The notes under the pieces are model-generated. The model had not been told where the DNA came from. It did no database searches and saw only the letters and a program-made list of their open reading frames with translations. The position numbers were made by a program, and so were the translations under genes. A stretch of DNA of 53,797 bases from Candidatus Pelagibacter sp. (GTDB taxonomy: Bacteria; Pseudomonadota; Alphaproteobacteria; Pelagibacterales; Pelagibacteraceae): the NCBI GenBank assembly GCA_028225715.1, contig JAOIXS010000004.1:1-53797 (forward strand), given 5' to 3'. Shown here piece after piece: positions 1 through 8,273 of the stretch. The stretch's first letter is position 1. Every line of letters begins with the position of its first letter.

Positions 1-467
1 CTCCTAAACAATTTGTAAATCGCTATATCATATTTAATTCCTAAAAAAATTGAATGTATTATCAATAAAACAGCAGAACAAATTCCAAAGAATACCATTT
101 TATTGGTATTAGCTTCTGTTATTTTAAGCTCTATAATTAGTTTTTTGTTTAATAACCAATATTTGATTAATAGAAAGCCAGTAATAAACATTCCAAGTTT
201 AAAAATTATATTAACTGGATAAACTCTTACAACCCTACTTATCGATGCTGATCCATCCACATAGGGTATTAACCATTTTGAAGATTTATCTGCAATTGCG
301 TCTCCAATATTAAAAATCTTCCAGTCACCATAGTAATTTCCTGGACTAGGAACATCGAACTCTCTAAATTCAAAGCTTTGAGAAAGTATTAAGCAAATAT
401 TTACTGAAATGAAAGGGATTATAAAAATCCACAAACCTAATTTTTTTATTTTATTAATTTTATCCAC
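1..467 (-). CDS. Unrecognised membrane protein, N-terminal part, cut by the left edge
   Basis: This reading frame opens at a GTG (465-467) just after an in-frame TGA and stays open to base 1, giving about 155 codons of the N-terminal portion. Three hydrophobic stretches are visible: one right at the N-terminus (about residues 10-28), one near 95-115 and one near 130-150. Between the first and second lies a roughly 70-residue, probably extracytoplasmic segment containing FEFREFDVPSPGNYYGDW. I do not recognise the family. The ribosome site is weak, so the GTG is chosen only because it is the first start after the stop. It lies downstream of, and in the same direction as, the barrel protein at 577-1263, but a strong terminator separates the two. 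Confidence 0.6.
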   Translation of the reverse strand, partial: MDKINKIKKLGLWIFIIPFISVNICLILSQSFEFREFDVPSPGNYYGDWKIFNIGDAIADKSSKWLIPYVDGSASISRVVRVYPVNIIFKLGMFITGFLLIKYWLLNKKLIIELKITEANTNKMVFFGICSAVLLIIHSIFLGIKYDIAIYKLFR

Positions 468-505
468 TCTTAAATTTCAAGGATAATTAATATTGTTTTA
501 AATGA

Positions 506-551
506 TAAAAAAAAGCGAAACTAATTTTGGGTCTTTAAATTAGTTTCGCTT
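506..551 (-). terminator. Rho-independent terminator of the barrel-protein gene
   Basis: The arms 513-527 and 537-551 form a perfect 15-bp stem with a 9-base loop. On the minus strand the stem is followed by a run of U (complement of the A run at 507-514). It begins about 25 bases after the stop codon of the gene at 577-1263, so it should end that transcript. It is among the strongest hairpins seen in the window. Confidence 0.85.
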
Positions 552-576
552 AAATTTAGTTCTTAAACTTTATTGT

Positions 577-1263
577 TTAAAAAGTTTTTCCTACTGAAAT
601 TGATAGATTAGCTCCAGACAGACCTGTTACATCTATAACATTTACATTGTCAGAACCTGTGCTAGTTAATTTGATATCATCAAAATCAGTTTGAACTAAT
701 TCTCCTCTAACAAATACTCCATCATTAAGATCTTTATCAAATCCTATTCCAAAAAATTTCCCATCTAAATTACCATCAGGATATTGCGAACCAGTACCTA
801 AATTTTCTTTTGTTATTAACTTAGATTGCAACGCACCTAATTTTAGAAAAAACATATTGTAATGATATGAAACATAGTAAGATGTTAAATCTTCAATATC
901 CACTGCAATGCTTTGTGTTAGTAGTGGTGTACTTGCTCCTAAGTCATTACCAACAACATCAGTTCCATGTTCTCCTGCTGCTCTAATATTTGTATTAGTT
1001 TCTGATTCTAGAGCATATGGCACATAACTTGCGCCTATTCTAAATTGGCCTTCTCCTATTTCTAATGGAACATGATATTCAGCAAATCCTGAAATATAAG
1101 CAATTCCTAATTCTTCTTTTTTTGTTGTCGTTCCACTATTAAATGTTTCTTTTCCAGTCGCATCTAAAATCCCTGCATTACCACTAATACCTATAGATAC
1201 CTCAGCATTTGCATTAAATGATGAGAGTACTGCAATAATTAAAATTCCTATTACTTTTTTCAT
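577..1263 (-). CDS. Small outer-membrane beta-barrel-like protein, function unknown
   Basis: The 228-residue product starts with a clear signal peptide (residues 1-20, ending in NANA before EVSIG). It continues with alternating polar and hydrophobic short strands rich in Gly, Thr and Asn, and it ends in a C-terminal Phe (SVGKTF). Export signal, strand pattern and terminal aromatic are what is expected of a protein inserted in the outer membrane by the Bam complex. No specific porin or adhesin family is recognised. An AAGGG ribosome site lies about 8 bases before the ATG. The gene is monocistronic: it has about 210 bases of non-coding DNA upstream and its own strong terminator downstream, which suggests separately controlled and perhaps high expression. 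A periplasmic protein is the alternative. Confidence 0.75.
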   Translation of the reverse strand: MKKVIGILIIAVLSSFNANAEVSIGISGNAGILDATGKETFNSGTTTKKEELGIAYISGFAEYHVPLEIGEGQFRIGASYVPYALESETNTNIRAAGEHGTDVVGNDLGASTPLLTQSIAVDIEDLTSYYVSYHYNMFFLKLGALQSKLITKENLGTGSQYPDGNLDGKFFGIGFDKDLNDGVFVRGELVQTDFDDIKLTSTGSDNVNVIDVTGLSGANLSISVGKTF

Positions 1264-1371
1264 TTTTGACCCTTTATTATTAATTTATTTTTATAATTAA
1301 AGACTTTATACATATTAAAGCGAAAATGCCCACGATATTAAATTCTTAATTTTTAGATTTATCTCTTATGT

Positions 1372-1396
1372 TGTATTTTTATCACTTAAAAATACA
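1372..1396. other. Perfect AT-rich inverted repeat between glaH and the barrel gene
   Basis: Ten-base arms (1372-1381 and 1387-1396) around a 5-base loop. There is no U run directly after it on either strand, so it is a poor intrinsic terminator. It could end or stabilise the mRNA of the liv-azl-glaH operon, or be a protein site upstream of the barrel gene. The rest of the 210-base gap shows only A/T-rich sequence. Confidence 0.35.
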
Positions 1397-1473
1397 GTAA
1401 AAAAGCTACTATTTGAGTAAAATTAGTTAATAAACTGAATTCAACTTATAATTTAAAAAAATTTAAGAATTTA

Positions 1474-2388
1474 TTAAAAATTTAAAAAAAAGGAACCCCT
1501 GATTCTTAAAAGCTCTCTACTCAACTCTTTGTTTTCTTTAAAAGGTTTTCTTCCATGAAGCCAAAAGTAATTATTAGCCACAATGGTCGATCCAGGAGCT
1601 AGTTTAGTGATTACCTTATTTTTACTTTCCTCTAAACCATCTGATAATTTTTGTAAGAAAAGCCCTTGTTCCATATTTTTTGGTTCAGGGAATTGATCGA
1701 TATATGAAATATTTGGCTTACCCTTATGATCTTTTGTAAAAATAGGATGTTCAACTTTGTATTCTATATTTTTACTTTTAGGAGAGCCCCAAATAAAATC
1801 TTGTCTTCCAATAGGATCGTTAAATAAATCCTCACAATGTTCCCAGTCATCAAGATGAAGCATTGCTGTTTCTCCTCCCTGAACATTTTGTTCTTCAATT
1901 TTAGTCATCAGAAGCCAATCTGTAATCTCTTTAACATATGTCCCATCCGTATGGAGATCCATATTTGTGTAGGCTTTTCTTAAGTATGAGTCACTTTTAT
2001 CTTCGTGCTTTACAAAAAATCTTGCGTAATATTTTCCAGCCATTGCATCATGATTTGGGTTACCAATTAAATAAGCAATTGCAGTTGATAATTTAACTAA
2101 AAAGGTATCATTAATTTTTGGACTTATATTCTTTGGTCCAATTATAAAACAACCTGTATCTCTGTCTCTTATTATTGAATTAAGTAATTTGCTTAATTTA
2201 TTAGAAGTTAAATCATCTAAACTTTTAGCAATAGTAAATCTAGTAAACGGTTTATATTCTAAAGCGATAATATCAAATTTATTAAATGGAAATATTAATT
2301 TATCTAAGATTTCATCTTCAATTCTAATATCAATTATTCTTTTTGAGTTTTGATGTTCTGTTATTGTTATTCCAGAGATATTTTTCAT
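1474..2388 (-). CDS. glaH: CsiD/GlaH-family Fe(II)/2-oxoglutarate dioxygenase (putative glutarate 2-hydroxylase)
   Basis: The 304-residue protein matches the CsiD family along its length. Established members convert glutarate to L-2-hydroxyglutarate using Fe(II), O2 and 2-oxoglutarate, in lysine/glutarate breakdown. The iron ligands are visible as HTD (H146, D148) and a distal histidine in WLHGR (H278). An Arg in LLRIRG (about 295-297) would hold 2-oxoglutarate. Family signatures such as LHLDDWEH (178-184) and YIDQF (229-233) are present. The ATG overlaps the azlD stop as TAATG, so it is translationally coupled and last in the livK-livHMGF-azlCD run. The usual partner, L-2-hydroxyglutarate oxidase (lhgO), is not in the window. 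The substrate may therefore be glutarate or a related short diacid; family assignment is firm, exact substrate is not. Confidence 0.85.
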   Translation of the reverse strand: MKNISGITITEHQNSKRIIDIRIEDEILDKLIFPFNKFDIIALEYKPFTRFTIAKSLDDLTSNKLSKLLNSIIRDRDTGCFIIGPKNISPKINDTFLVKLSTAIAYLIGNPNHDAMAGKYYARFFVKHEDKSDSYLRKAYTNMDLHTDGTYVKEITDWLLMTKIEEQNVQGGETAMLHLDDWEHCEDLFNDPIGRQDFIWGSPKSKNIEYKVEHPIFTKDHKGKPNISYIDQFPEPKNMEQGLFLQKLSDGLEESKNKVITKLAPGSTIVANNYFWLHGRKPFKENKELSRELLRIRGSFFLNF

Positions 2389-2711
2389 TAGAGATAATTA
2401 CTTAGTACTGCCATTATAATAGCAGAAATTACAGTTGGATAAACAAAATTTCTTTTTGAAATAAAAAATATAAACAAACAAAATAAAACTACGACAATTC
2501 TACTTAAATAACTAGCATCAGACAAAACACCTACTGGAAATATAATTGTCCTAGCTATTAATGCAGCTAGTGTTGAGTAAGCAAGACAATTAAACCATCT
2601 AAATAATTTTGAAGTTTCTTTTATTCCTTTAGATGAAATTACACCTAATAATCTAGATGAAAAAGTTGCTAATGATGTAACTAAAATTGCAAAAATTACA
2701 CTAGCTGACAT
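2388..2711 (-). CDS. azlD: AzlD-family small subunit of a branched-chain amino acid exporter
   Basis: A 107-residue, almost entirely hydrophobic protein with about four membrane segments and the AzlD pattern: an N-terminal helix followed by a short basic-polar segment, then a region containing LIARTIIFPVG. AzlD partners AzlC in exporting branched-chain amino acids and their analogues from the cytoplasm. It overlaps azlC by 11 bases upstream and shares a TAATG junction with glaH downstream, so the three are made from one message. Confidence 0.85.
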   Translation of the reverse strand: MSASVIFAILVTSLATFSSRLLGVISSKGIKETSKLFRWFNCLAYSTLAALIARTIIFPVGVLSDASYLSRIVVVLFCLFIFFISKRNFVYPTVISAIIMAVLSNYL

Positions 2712-3405
2712 TTAATTCTCCTATAAAATAAGCAACAGTTCCACCAACTATACCACCAAGTAAAATTGACCATTCAGGTGATAAAAAATAAAATATTGGT
2801 CCCAATAATAAGCCCAAAATTACTGCAGCTGTAATTTGAATGGTCTTCATTGCACCCACCATCATACATAGGAAATAAATTGGGTTTAAAATTGCTAAAC
2901 CCATCATCATATTTTTATCTAAATAATCTGAAGCGTAAAAACCTATAAAAGTACCAATTACAGCTGTAGTCCAGGTTGCACAACCAATTCCAATCCAGAA
3001 ATCAATTCTGTGTTTTTTTTCAATGCTTTTATAATTATTCTTCATTATTAACCATGCCGACACAGCAATAAAATGACATGAAAAATAATATTTCCACTTA
3101 GGTTGGCTTTTATGCATCATTAATGGGAATAAAGAAACTGCCATTGGATACAATCTTGCATTAACAAACCAAACAGCTAAAAAAATATTTAATAATGATG
3201 CTCCAACTAATAACGACTCTGCCATAACCAATGAACCTGGTAAAGCATAAGTAAGCATTGTTGAAAAAATACTTTCTTGAATATTAAATCCTAAATTTTT
3301 AAGAAGTGCACCAATAGCTACAAAACAACAACCAAGTGCTATGGCTGGACTGTCAGGAGCTAAAATAGATTTAAAACCTTTAAAGAAAAATTCTTTATTA
3401 ATCAT
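2701..3405 (-). CDS. azlC: AzlC-family large subunit of a branched-chain amino acid exporter
   Basis: 234 residues with several membrane helices and AzlC-like features: a Pro-Ala segment near the N-terminus (APDSPAIALG), a NARLYPMAVSLFP segment (about 101-113) and glycine-rich helices towards the C-terminus. In characterised homologues AzlC and AzlD together form the exporter. It begins one base inside the stop codon of livF (3405), so it is translated as part of the Liv operon. Finding an exporter behind an importer is odd and suggests overflow control or a substrate other than branched-chain amino acids. Confidence 0.85.
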   Translation of the reverse strand: MINKEFFFKGFKSILAPDSPAIALGCCFVAIGALLKNLGFNIQESIFSTMLTYALPGSLVMAESLLVGASLLNIFLAVWFVNARLYPMAVSLFPLMMHKSQPKWKYYFSCHFIAVSAWLIMKNNYKSIEKKHRIDFWIGIGCATWTTAVIGTFIGFYASDYLDKNMMMGLAILNPIYFLCMMVGAMKTIQITAAVILGLLLGPIFYFLSPEWSILLGGIVGGTVAYFIGELNVS

Positions 3406-4190
3406 TAACCACCAAGGAATAATCTACCAACATCAGGATTGCTTAATAATTCATCCCCTTTGCCAGCAATAGCAGTTTGTCCTGATACTAAAACATAACC
3501 AATATCTGCAAACTCTAATCCTTTTTTGGCATTTTGCTCAACTAGAATAATAGTTTTCTTTTCTGTTTGTTGAAGATCTCTTAAAATTTCAAAAACCATA
3601 TCGATATATCTTGGCTCTAATCCAATAGATGGTTCATCAACAAGCAATACTGATGGCTTCATAACTAATGCTCTAGAAATTTCTAACAATCTTCTTTCTC
3701 CACCTGATAAAACTTTAGCAGGTTGATTTCTTCTATTTCTTAATCTTTCATATTTTTCAAAAATTCTCTCAGCTTCTTGATAAGACTCGTCAGTATTTTC
3801 TTTGGAATAGCCGCCCATCAATAGATTTTCTTCAACGGTCATATCTGGAAAAACAGAATTATCTTGAAGTATATAAGCAATTCCACATGACGTAAGTTTT
3901 TGAGCTGGTGTTAAACTGGTAATTTCTTTTCCATCAATTTCAATTTGTCCTGAAAAAATATTTGTAAACCCATAAATTGAATGAAGTATTGTAGATTTCC
4001 CTGCACCATTTGGTCCAATCAAACATAGTGATTGAGCTTTACTTACATTTAAATCAAAATCATGAAGAATTTCCATTTTACCATATCCAGCTGATAATTT
4101 TTTGATAGTTAAATGATCATTATCTGGAGATAATTTTTTTAAATCTTCTGGTCCTGGTGCTTTCCCTAATACATCATATTGATTTGACAT
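3405..4190 (-). CDS. livF: Branched-chain-type amino acid ABC transporter ATPase LivF
   Basis: A 261-residue ABC ATPase of the LivF group. Walker A GPNGAGKST is at 59-67, the signature LSGGERR at 161-167 and Walker B VLLVDE at 181-186, followed by PSIGLEP. Compared with typical LivF (about 235 residues) it carries about 25 extra N-terminal residues before the first strand, so the true start could be internal. It would sit in the cytoplasm and pair with LivG to power the LivHM channel. It overlaps livG and azlC by a single base each. Confidence 0.92.
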   Translation of the reverse strand: MSNQYDVLGKAPGPEDLKKLSPDNDHLTIKKLSAGYGKMEILHDFDLNVSKAQSLCLIGPNGAGKSTILHSIYGFTNIFSGQIEIDGKEITSLTPAQKLTSCGIAYILQDNSVFPDMTVEENLLMGGYSKENTDESYQEAERIFEKYERLRNRRNQPAKVLSGGERRLLEISRALVMKPSVLLVDEPSIGLEPRYIDMVFEILRDLQQTEKKTIILVEQNAKKGLEFADIGYVLVSGQTAIAGKGDELLSNPDVGRLFLGG

Positions 4191-4930
4191 TATTGTGCTC
4201 CCAAGTAAGCGTCTAGCACACGCTTATCATTTTTAATTTCATCCGGTGTTCCATTTGCTAACATTTGACCATGTGCTAAACAAAAAACTCTTTGTGCTAA
4301 ATTCATAATTACTTTCATATTGTGCTCTATAACTAACAAAGTAATTCCATAGTCTTTATTAACACTGATTAAACGGTCAATAATTCCATTAATTAAAGTT
4401 GGGTTTATTCCGGCTGTTGGTTCATCTAATAAAAGCATTTTCGGTTCATTCATTAGTGCCATGGCAAGTTCTAGTAGTTTTTGCTGTCCAAAAGAAAGGT
4501 CTCCTGCTCTAAGTTTTCTTTTTTGATGAAGTCCTACAAATTTTAATAATGTTTCAGCCTTATCTGTTAAATCAGAAGGTATCTTTTGAAATACTGCTAA
4601 TATTCCATCATTTTCTGGCTTATGACTGATTAACATATTTTGAATACAGTTTAATTTTCCATAAATTCTTGTTTGTTGAAAAGTTCTAAGTAGTCCAAGC
4701 TTTGCAACAACAGGAACTGGCAGTTCTGAAACTTCTGTGCCATCAAATTTAATTGAACCATTGTCGATTGGATAAGTTCCTACAATAGAGTTAAATAGAG
4801 TGGTTTTACCAGATCCATTCGGACCAATTAATCCAACAATTGAACCTTGCTCAACTGACATTGAAATATCAACATTAGCTTTAACACCCCCAAAAGACTT
4901 ACTTACATTTGATATATCTAATATGGCCAT
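4190..4930 (-). CDS. livG: Branched-chain-type amino acid ABC transporter ATPase LivG
   Basis: A 246-residue ABC ATPase with Walker A GPNGSGKTT (36-44), the LivG-type signature LSFGQQK (145-151) and Walker B MLLLDE (165-170) followed by PTAGINP. The serine-phenylalanine form of the signature loop is typical of LivG and distinguishes it from LivF next door. It overlaps livM and livF by one base each, consistent with stoichiometric production of the transporter. Confidence 0.93.
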   Translation of the reverse strand: MAILDISNVSKSFGGVKANVDISMSVEQGSIVGLIGPNGSGKTTLFNSIVGTYPIDNGSIKFDGTEVSELPVPVVAKLGLLRTFQQTRIYGKLNCIQNMLISHKPENDGILAVFQKIPSDLTDKAETLLKFVGLHQKRKLRAGDLSFGQQKLLELAMALMNEPKMLLLDEPTAGINPTLINGIIDRLISVNKDYGITLLVIEHNMKVIMNLAQRVFCLAHGQMLANGTPDEIKNDKRVLDAYLGAQ

Positions 4931-5982
4931 TACTTTAATTCCACCTGTGCTTTTAAATCAGCCTCATCTACAACTTCACCAAATCTTTCAGGATACTTTT
5001 CTCTTAACCATCCCATTACACCTTCGGGAAAATAAACAACAATTACGATAATTAAAACTCCAAGAGCAACATACTGCCAGCCTAGGAAGTAAGTCCAAAA
5101 ACCTTCTTTAAATAAGTGGAATATAGTTGCACCAACAAGTGGTCCCCATAAAGTTCCTTTACCACCAAGAATTGCCATTAAAACCATGAACACACCAAAA
5201 GTTGGTCCTGCAAATGCAATTTCAGTTGGTTCAATATAACCATTAATGTGGCCCATTAATCCTCCAGCAATTCCAACAAAGAATGCTGACACCATCCAGC
5301 CAATAATTTTATATCTCATAGTGTGAATCCCCATTGCTTCTGCTTTATCCTCATTGTCTCTTATTGCATTTAAAACTAATCCAAATCTTGTGCTGTATGC
5401 CCATTTCAATGTAATAAAAGTTACAATGGCAAGAGCAAGACACAAATAATATAAAAACTGAGAAGATGATGCATTAGATCCAAAACCTTTTGGCCAAACT
5501 GGAACAGTCATACCTTGGCCTGCACCAATTATTTCAATTCCACCAGCAATCTCACCAGCAGCAATTCCTAATGCTAAAGTGCAAATTGCAAAGTAGTGTC
5601 CTCTTAAACCTAAAATTCCATAACCAATTACTCCTGCAATTATTGTTGGAATAATTCCTGCTAATAATATTCCTACTCCAAAACCTTGAAAAAATTGAGG
5701 GATAGTATGAACAAAAGTTTTTTCTCCACCTGCATCTGTCCATTCTGCAAGTGAAAAGAACATTGCTATTTGAGTGCTTGATGCAACATACATTCCAATA
5801 CCAAAAAATAATATATTTCCAAATGTGTTGTAACCCATCTGTCCACCTTGAACATCCCAAGTCATTGCTAGGACAATTAAAATATAAAGAAATGATAATT
5901 GAAGTTTGTAAGCTGGAAATATAAATGCTCCAGCTAATCCAAAGATTATTAAACCAGCATATAATAAAGTATTTTTATTCAC
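4930..5982 (-). CDS. livM: Branched-chain-type amino acid ABC transporter permease LivM
   Basis: 350 residues with about nine or ten hydrophobic segments and the LivM coupling region EAMGIHTMRYKIIGWM, followed by an alanine/glycine-rich helix. The C-terminal tail is charged. It forms the membrane channel with LivH in the inner membrane. It contains an inserted polar loop (about 75-100) between early helices that is longer than I expect from typical LivM; this may be periplasmic. One-base overlaps with livH and livG mark the operon. Confidence 0.92.
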   Translation of the reverse strand: MNKNTLLYAGLIIFGLAGAFIFPAYKLQLSFLYILIVLAMTWDVQGGQMGYNTFGNILFFGIGMYVASSTQIAMFFSLAEWTDAGGEKTFVHTIPQFFQGFGVGILLAGIIPTIIAGVIGYGILGLRGHYFAICTLALGIAAGEIAGGIEIIGAGQGMTVPVWPKGFGSNASSSQFLYYLCLALAIVTFITLKWAYSTRFGLVLNAIRDNEDKAEAMGIHTMRYKIIGWMVSAFFVGIAGGLMGHINGYIEPTEIAFAGPTFGVFMVLMAILGGKGTLWGPLVGATIFHLFKEGFWTYFLGWQYVALGVLIIVIVVYFPEGVMGWLREKYPERFGEVVDEADLKAQVELK

Positions 5983-6875
5983 TATTTTAAATACTCTCTT
6001 TTTCGGGCTAATTTAAACCTTCTATAAACTAGTATAATGACTAATAACGAGAATACTGCTGCAATTCTAAATTCTGTTCCAAGCAGATAGTCTGCCCATT
6101 CCTCAAATACTCCAAGACCCATACCAGATATTGCAACGGCTGGTAAATTTCCAAGTCCCGCAATAATTACGATCATGAAAGATCTAACTGTGTAAGGTAA
6201 TCCTGTATAGGGATGAAGTGTAAATGTGATTGCAATACAAGCTCCTGCTATTCCACATAATGCTGCATTAATACCAAAGGTTGCTGCATAAACTTTTTCA
6301 GTATCAACACCCAAAATCTTTGCTGCTCTTGCATTTTGCGCTGTTGCTCTAATAGCTCTGCCTAATTTTGATTTCTTCATATAAATGACAAGAATAATTG
6401 CTGATATCACACAAATTGCACCTGAAAATATTTTTGCATTAGGTAATGTAACAGAGTTATTAAACAACATTGTTGTTCCAAAATTTGATTGAGCAACGAC
6501 TACGTCAGCACCAAATGCAAAATTCATTAGTTGTTGAGCTAAAATACTAATTCCAAAAGTTGCAAGAATTGATGTAAATAAATCTTTATCTACTACTTTA
6601 TTAATAACTAGCTTGTACATTCCCCAACCCACACAGTACATAATGATTGGTGATACAATTACTCCAAAGGCTGGATGAATTCCTGATAAATACATGAAGT
6701 ATGCAATGTATCCACCCATTATTACTAATTCTCCTTGAGCAATGTTTATTATATTCATTACTCCCCACTGCAATGCCATACCGTAAGCAATTAATGCAAA
6801 TAAAATACCAAGAAGTATTCCATCCATTGAGGCTTGGACCATTAGTATTGGGGCTTGGAAAATTAAAAAATCCAT
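5982..6875 (-). CDS. livH: Branched-chain-type amino acid ABC transporter permease LivH
   Basis: 297 residues with about eight hydrophobic helices. The LivH features are an early NIINIAQGELVMMGGY-like stretch (seen here as INIAQGELVIMGGYIAYF) and a late coupling segment KILGVDTEKVYAATFG. It makes up the permease with LivM. A terminator-like hairpin lies just upstream, between it and livK, so it is probably expressed below the level of the binding protein. Confidence 0.93.
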   Translation of the reverse strand: MDFLIFQAPILMVQASMDGILLGILFALIAYGMALQWGVMNIINIAQGELVIMGGYIAYFMYLSGIHPAFGVIVSPIIMYCVGWGMYKLVINKVVDKDLFTSILATFGISILAQQLMNFAFGADVVVAQSNFGTTMLFNNSVTLPNAKIFSGAICVISAIILVIYMKKSKLGRAIRATAQNARAAKILGVDTEKVYAATFGINAALCGIAGACIAITFTLHPYTGLPYTVRSFMIVIIAGLGNLPAVAISGMGLGVFEEWADYLLGTEFRIAAVFSLLVIILVYRRFKLARKREYLK

Positions 6876-6897
6876 AAATTTTATTCTGTATTATCTA

Positions 6898-6931
6898 TAA
6901 AAAAATGCCCCCTATTGCTAGGGAGCATTTT
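6898..6931 (-). terminator. Intercistronic terminator/attenuator between livK and livH
   Basis: Arms 6902-6914 and 6919-6931 pair over 13 positions with one G-U wobble and a 4-base loop. The minus strand then runs into seven U (complement of 6899-6905). It sits immediately after the livK stop and before livH. Partial termination here would give much binding protein and less membrane complex, a common design for ABC importers. Confidence 0.8.
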
Positions 6932-6943
6932 GCATATTGGGTA

Positions 6944-8185
6944 TTATCTTTTAGACCAAGATGGAATTGGGTGTACCAACTCAGCAGATGCCCATTTAGT
7001 AGGAGCAACAACTTTATTTTCACACTTACTACCATCATCGTTACATGATACTTGGAAAAGTACCATTGGCTTAGATACGTTTTGACCACCTGCAGCAAAT
7101 TTTATGTTTCCATAAAAAGTTTGCATATCAGTTGCAGCTAAAGCATCTCTAACTTTTTTAGTATCAAATGATTGTGCTCTTTCAAACGCATCCTTGAAAA
7201 CTAATAAAGCAGCAGAAGATTCAGCAGCTTGGTATGGCGGTGCATATCCAAAAGCTTTAGTAAAGTCTGCATCATACGTCATACCATCTTTAAAGAAGTT
7301 ATCCGTATAAGATAGAGACTTGTGCCATTGAGAAGCACAAAGTGCATACTCAGAAGCTTTACCATGTTGCTTAGATAATTTAGCAGCATCACAGTGAGTC
7401 ATAGCTAACATTTTTACATCAACTTTCATCTCTGAGATTTGTCTAACAGCTGTCAAAGCACCTTTGGTATGACCTGAAACTACAAGAACATCTGGATTAG
7501 TAGCTTTTACTTTAGATAAAGTAGCAGCCATATCGTTAAGTTCTTTTGGTAACTTGTCATCAATAATGATTTTAGACTTTGTTCTTTTAGCAGCTTCAAC
7601 AATACCCAATCTCACATCTTGTGAGAAAGCGTCTTGTTCAAATGCCATTGCAATCTTAACTGGTTTTCCACCATTTTTTTCAACTGCAAGATCAATTGCT
7701 ACATCAAGATATAGGTTTGCTGGAGCAAGTACTGCAAATAAATATTTGTAGCCTTTAGTGAATAACGATCTAGACGCACCGTTTGCTTCAACCATAGGAA
7801 CTTGATATTTTTCAGTTACAGGAGCCATAGCTTTTGTAAGTCCTGAGCTATAAGGCCCAAGCATAAACTGAACTCCATCTTGTTGGATTAATCTTTCTGC
7901 AAGTTGTGCTGCTCTTCCAGAGTTTGATTCATCATCGTAATAAATAATGTCAAACTTGTAAGTTTTTCCACCAACTTTAACACCACCCATGCTGTTAATT
8001 CTCTCAACTGCTAAGTTATAGCCATTTTGAGTATGAACACCATTAGATGAATATTTTCCAGTTAATGAAACAGCTGCACCTAAAATAATTTTATCTCCAA
8101 CAACCTTCGCGAAAGATATAGTTGAAGCTGAAATTAAAAGAGCAATTGCAGAAACTAACGTAATTAGTATATTTCTGATTTTCAT
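6944..8185 (-). CDS. livK: Periplasmic amino-acid-type substrate-binding protein (LivK-like, Peripla_BP_6)
   Basis: 413 residues with a signal peptide (1-26, cleavage after SFA) followed by the family opening IILGAAVSLTGKYSS. It then follows the two-lobe Peripla_BP_6 pattern, including FDIIYYDDES and AERLIQQDGVQFMLGPYSSG. It would capture substrate in the periplasm and deliver it to LivHMGF, whose genes follow. The protein is longer than classical LivK (about 370 residues), as in many urea/amide/amino-acid relatives, so the ligand cannot be read from sequence alone. An AGGAAG ribosome site precedes the ATG and a palindrome lies just upstream of it. Confidence 0.88.
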   Translation of the reverse strand: MKIRNILITLVSAIALLISASTISFAKVVGDKIILGAAVSLTGKYSSNGVHTQNGYNLAVERINSMGGVKVGGKTYKFDIIYYDDESNSGRAAQLAERLIQQDGVQFMLGPYSSGLTKAMAPVTEKYQVPMVEANGASRSLFTKGYKYLFAVLAPANLYLDVAIDLAVEKNGGKPVKIAMAFEQDAFSQDVRLGIVEAAKRTKSKIIIDDKLPKELNDMAATLSKVKATNPDVLVVSGHTKGALTAVRQISEMKVDVKMLAMTHCDAAKLSKQHGKASEYALCASQWHKSLSYTDNFFKDGMTYDADFTKAFGYAPPYQAAESSAALLVFKDAFERAQSFDTKKVRDALAATDMQTFYGNIKFAAGGQNVSKPMVLFQVSCNDDGSKCENKVVAPTKWASAELVHPIPSWSKR

Positions 8186-8200
8186 ATTATTTCTTCCTCT

Positions 8201-8225
8201 ATTAGTTTTAAATTTAAAAACTAAT
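8201..8225. promoter_or_regulatory. Near-perfect palindrome in the livK leader
   Basis: A 25-base sequence reading almost the same on both strands (arms ATTAGTTTT and AAAACTAAT, A/T centre) lies just before the livK ribosome site (AGGAAG, about 8193-8198). It may be a repressor or activator operator, or an RNA hairpin affecting livK translation. Confidence 0.35.
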
Positions 8226-8273
8226 TAAACTCCTAAACTAAATAACTAACAAGTGAGTAATGAAGGTTGCGAC

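Noticed and set aside
1372..1396. Intrinsic terminator of the liv-azl-glaH operon
   Set aside because: The stem is perfect but A/T-only in most positions and lacks a U run on either strand, so it is listed as an inverted repeat only.
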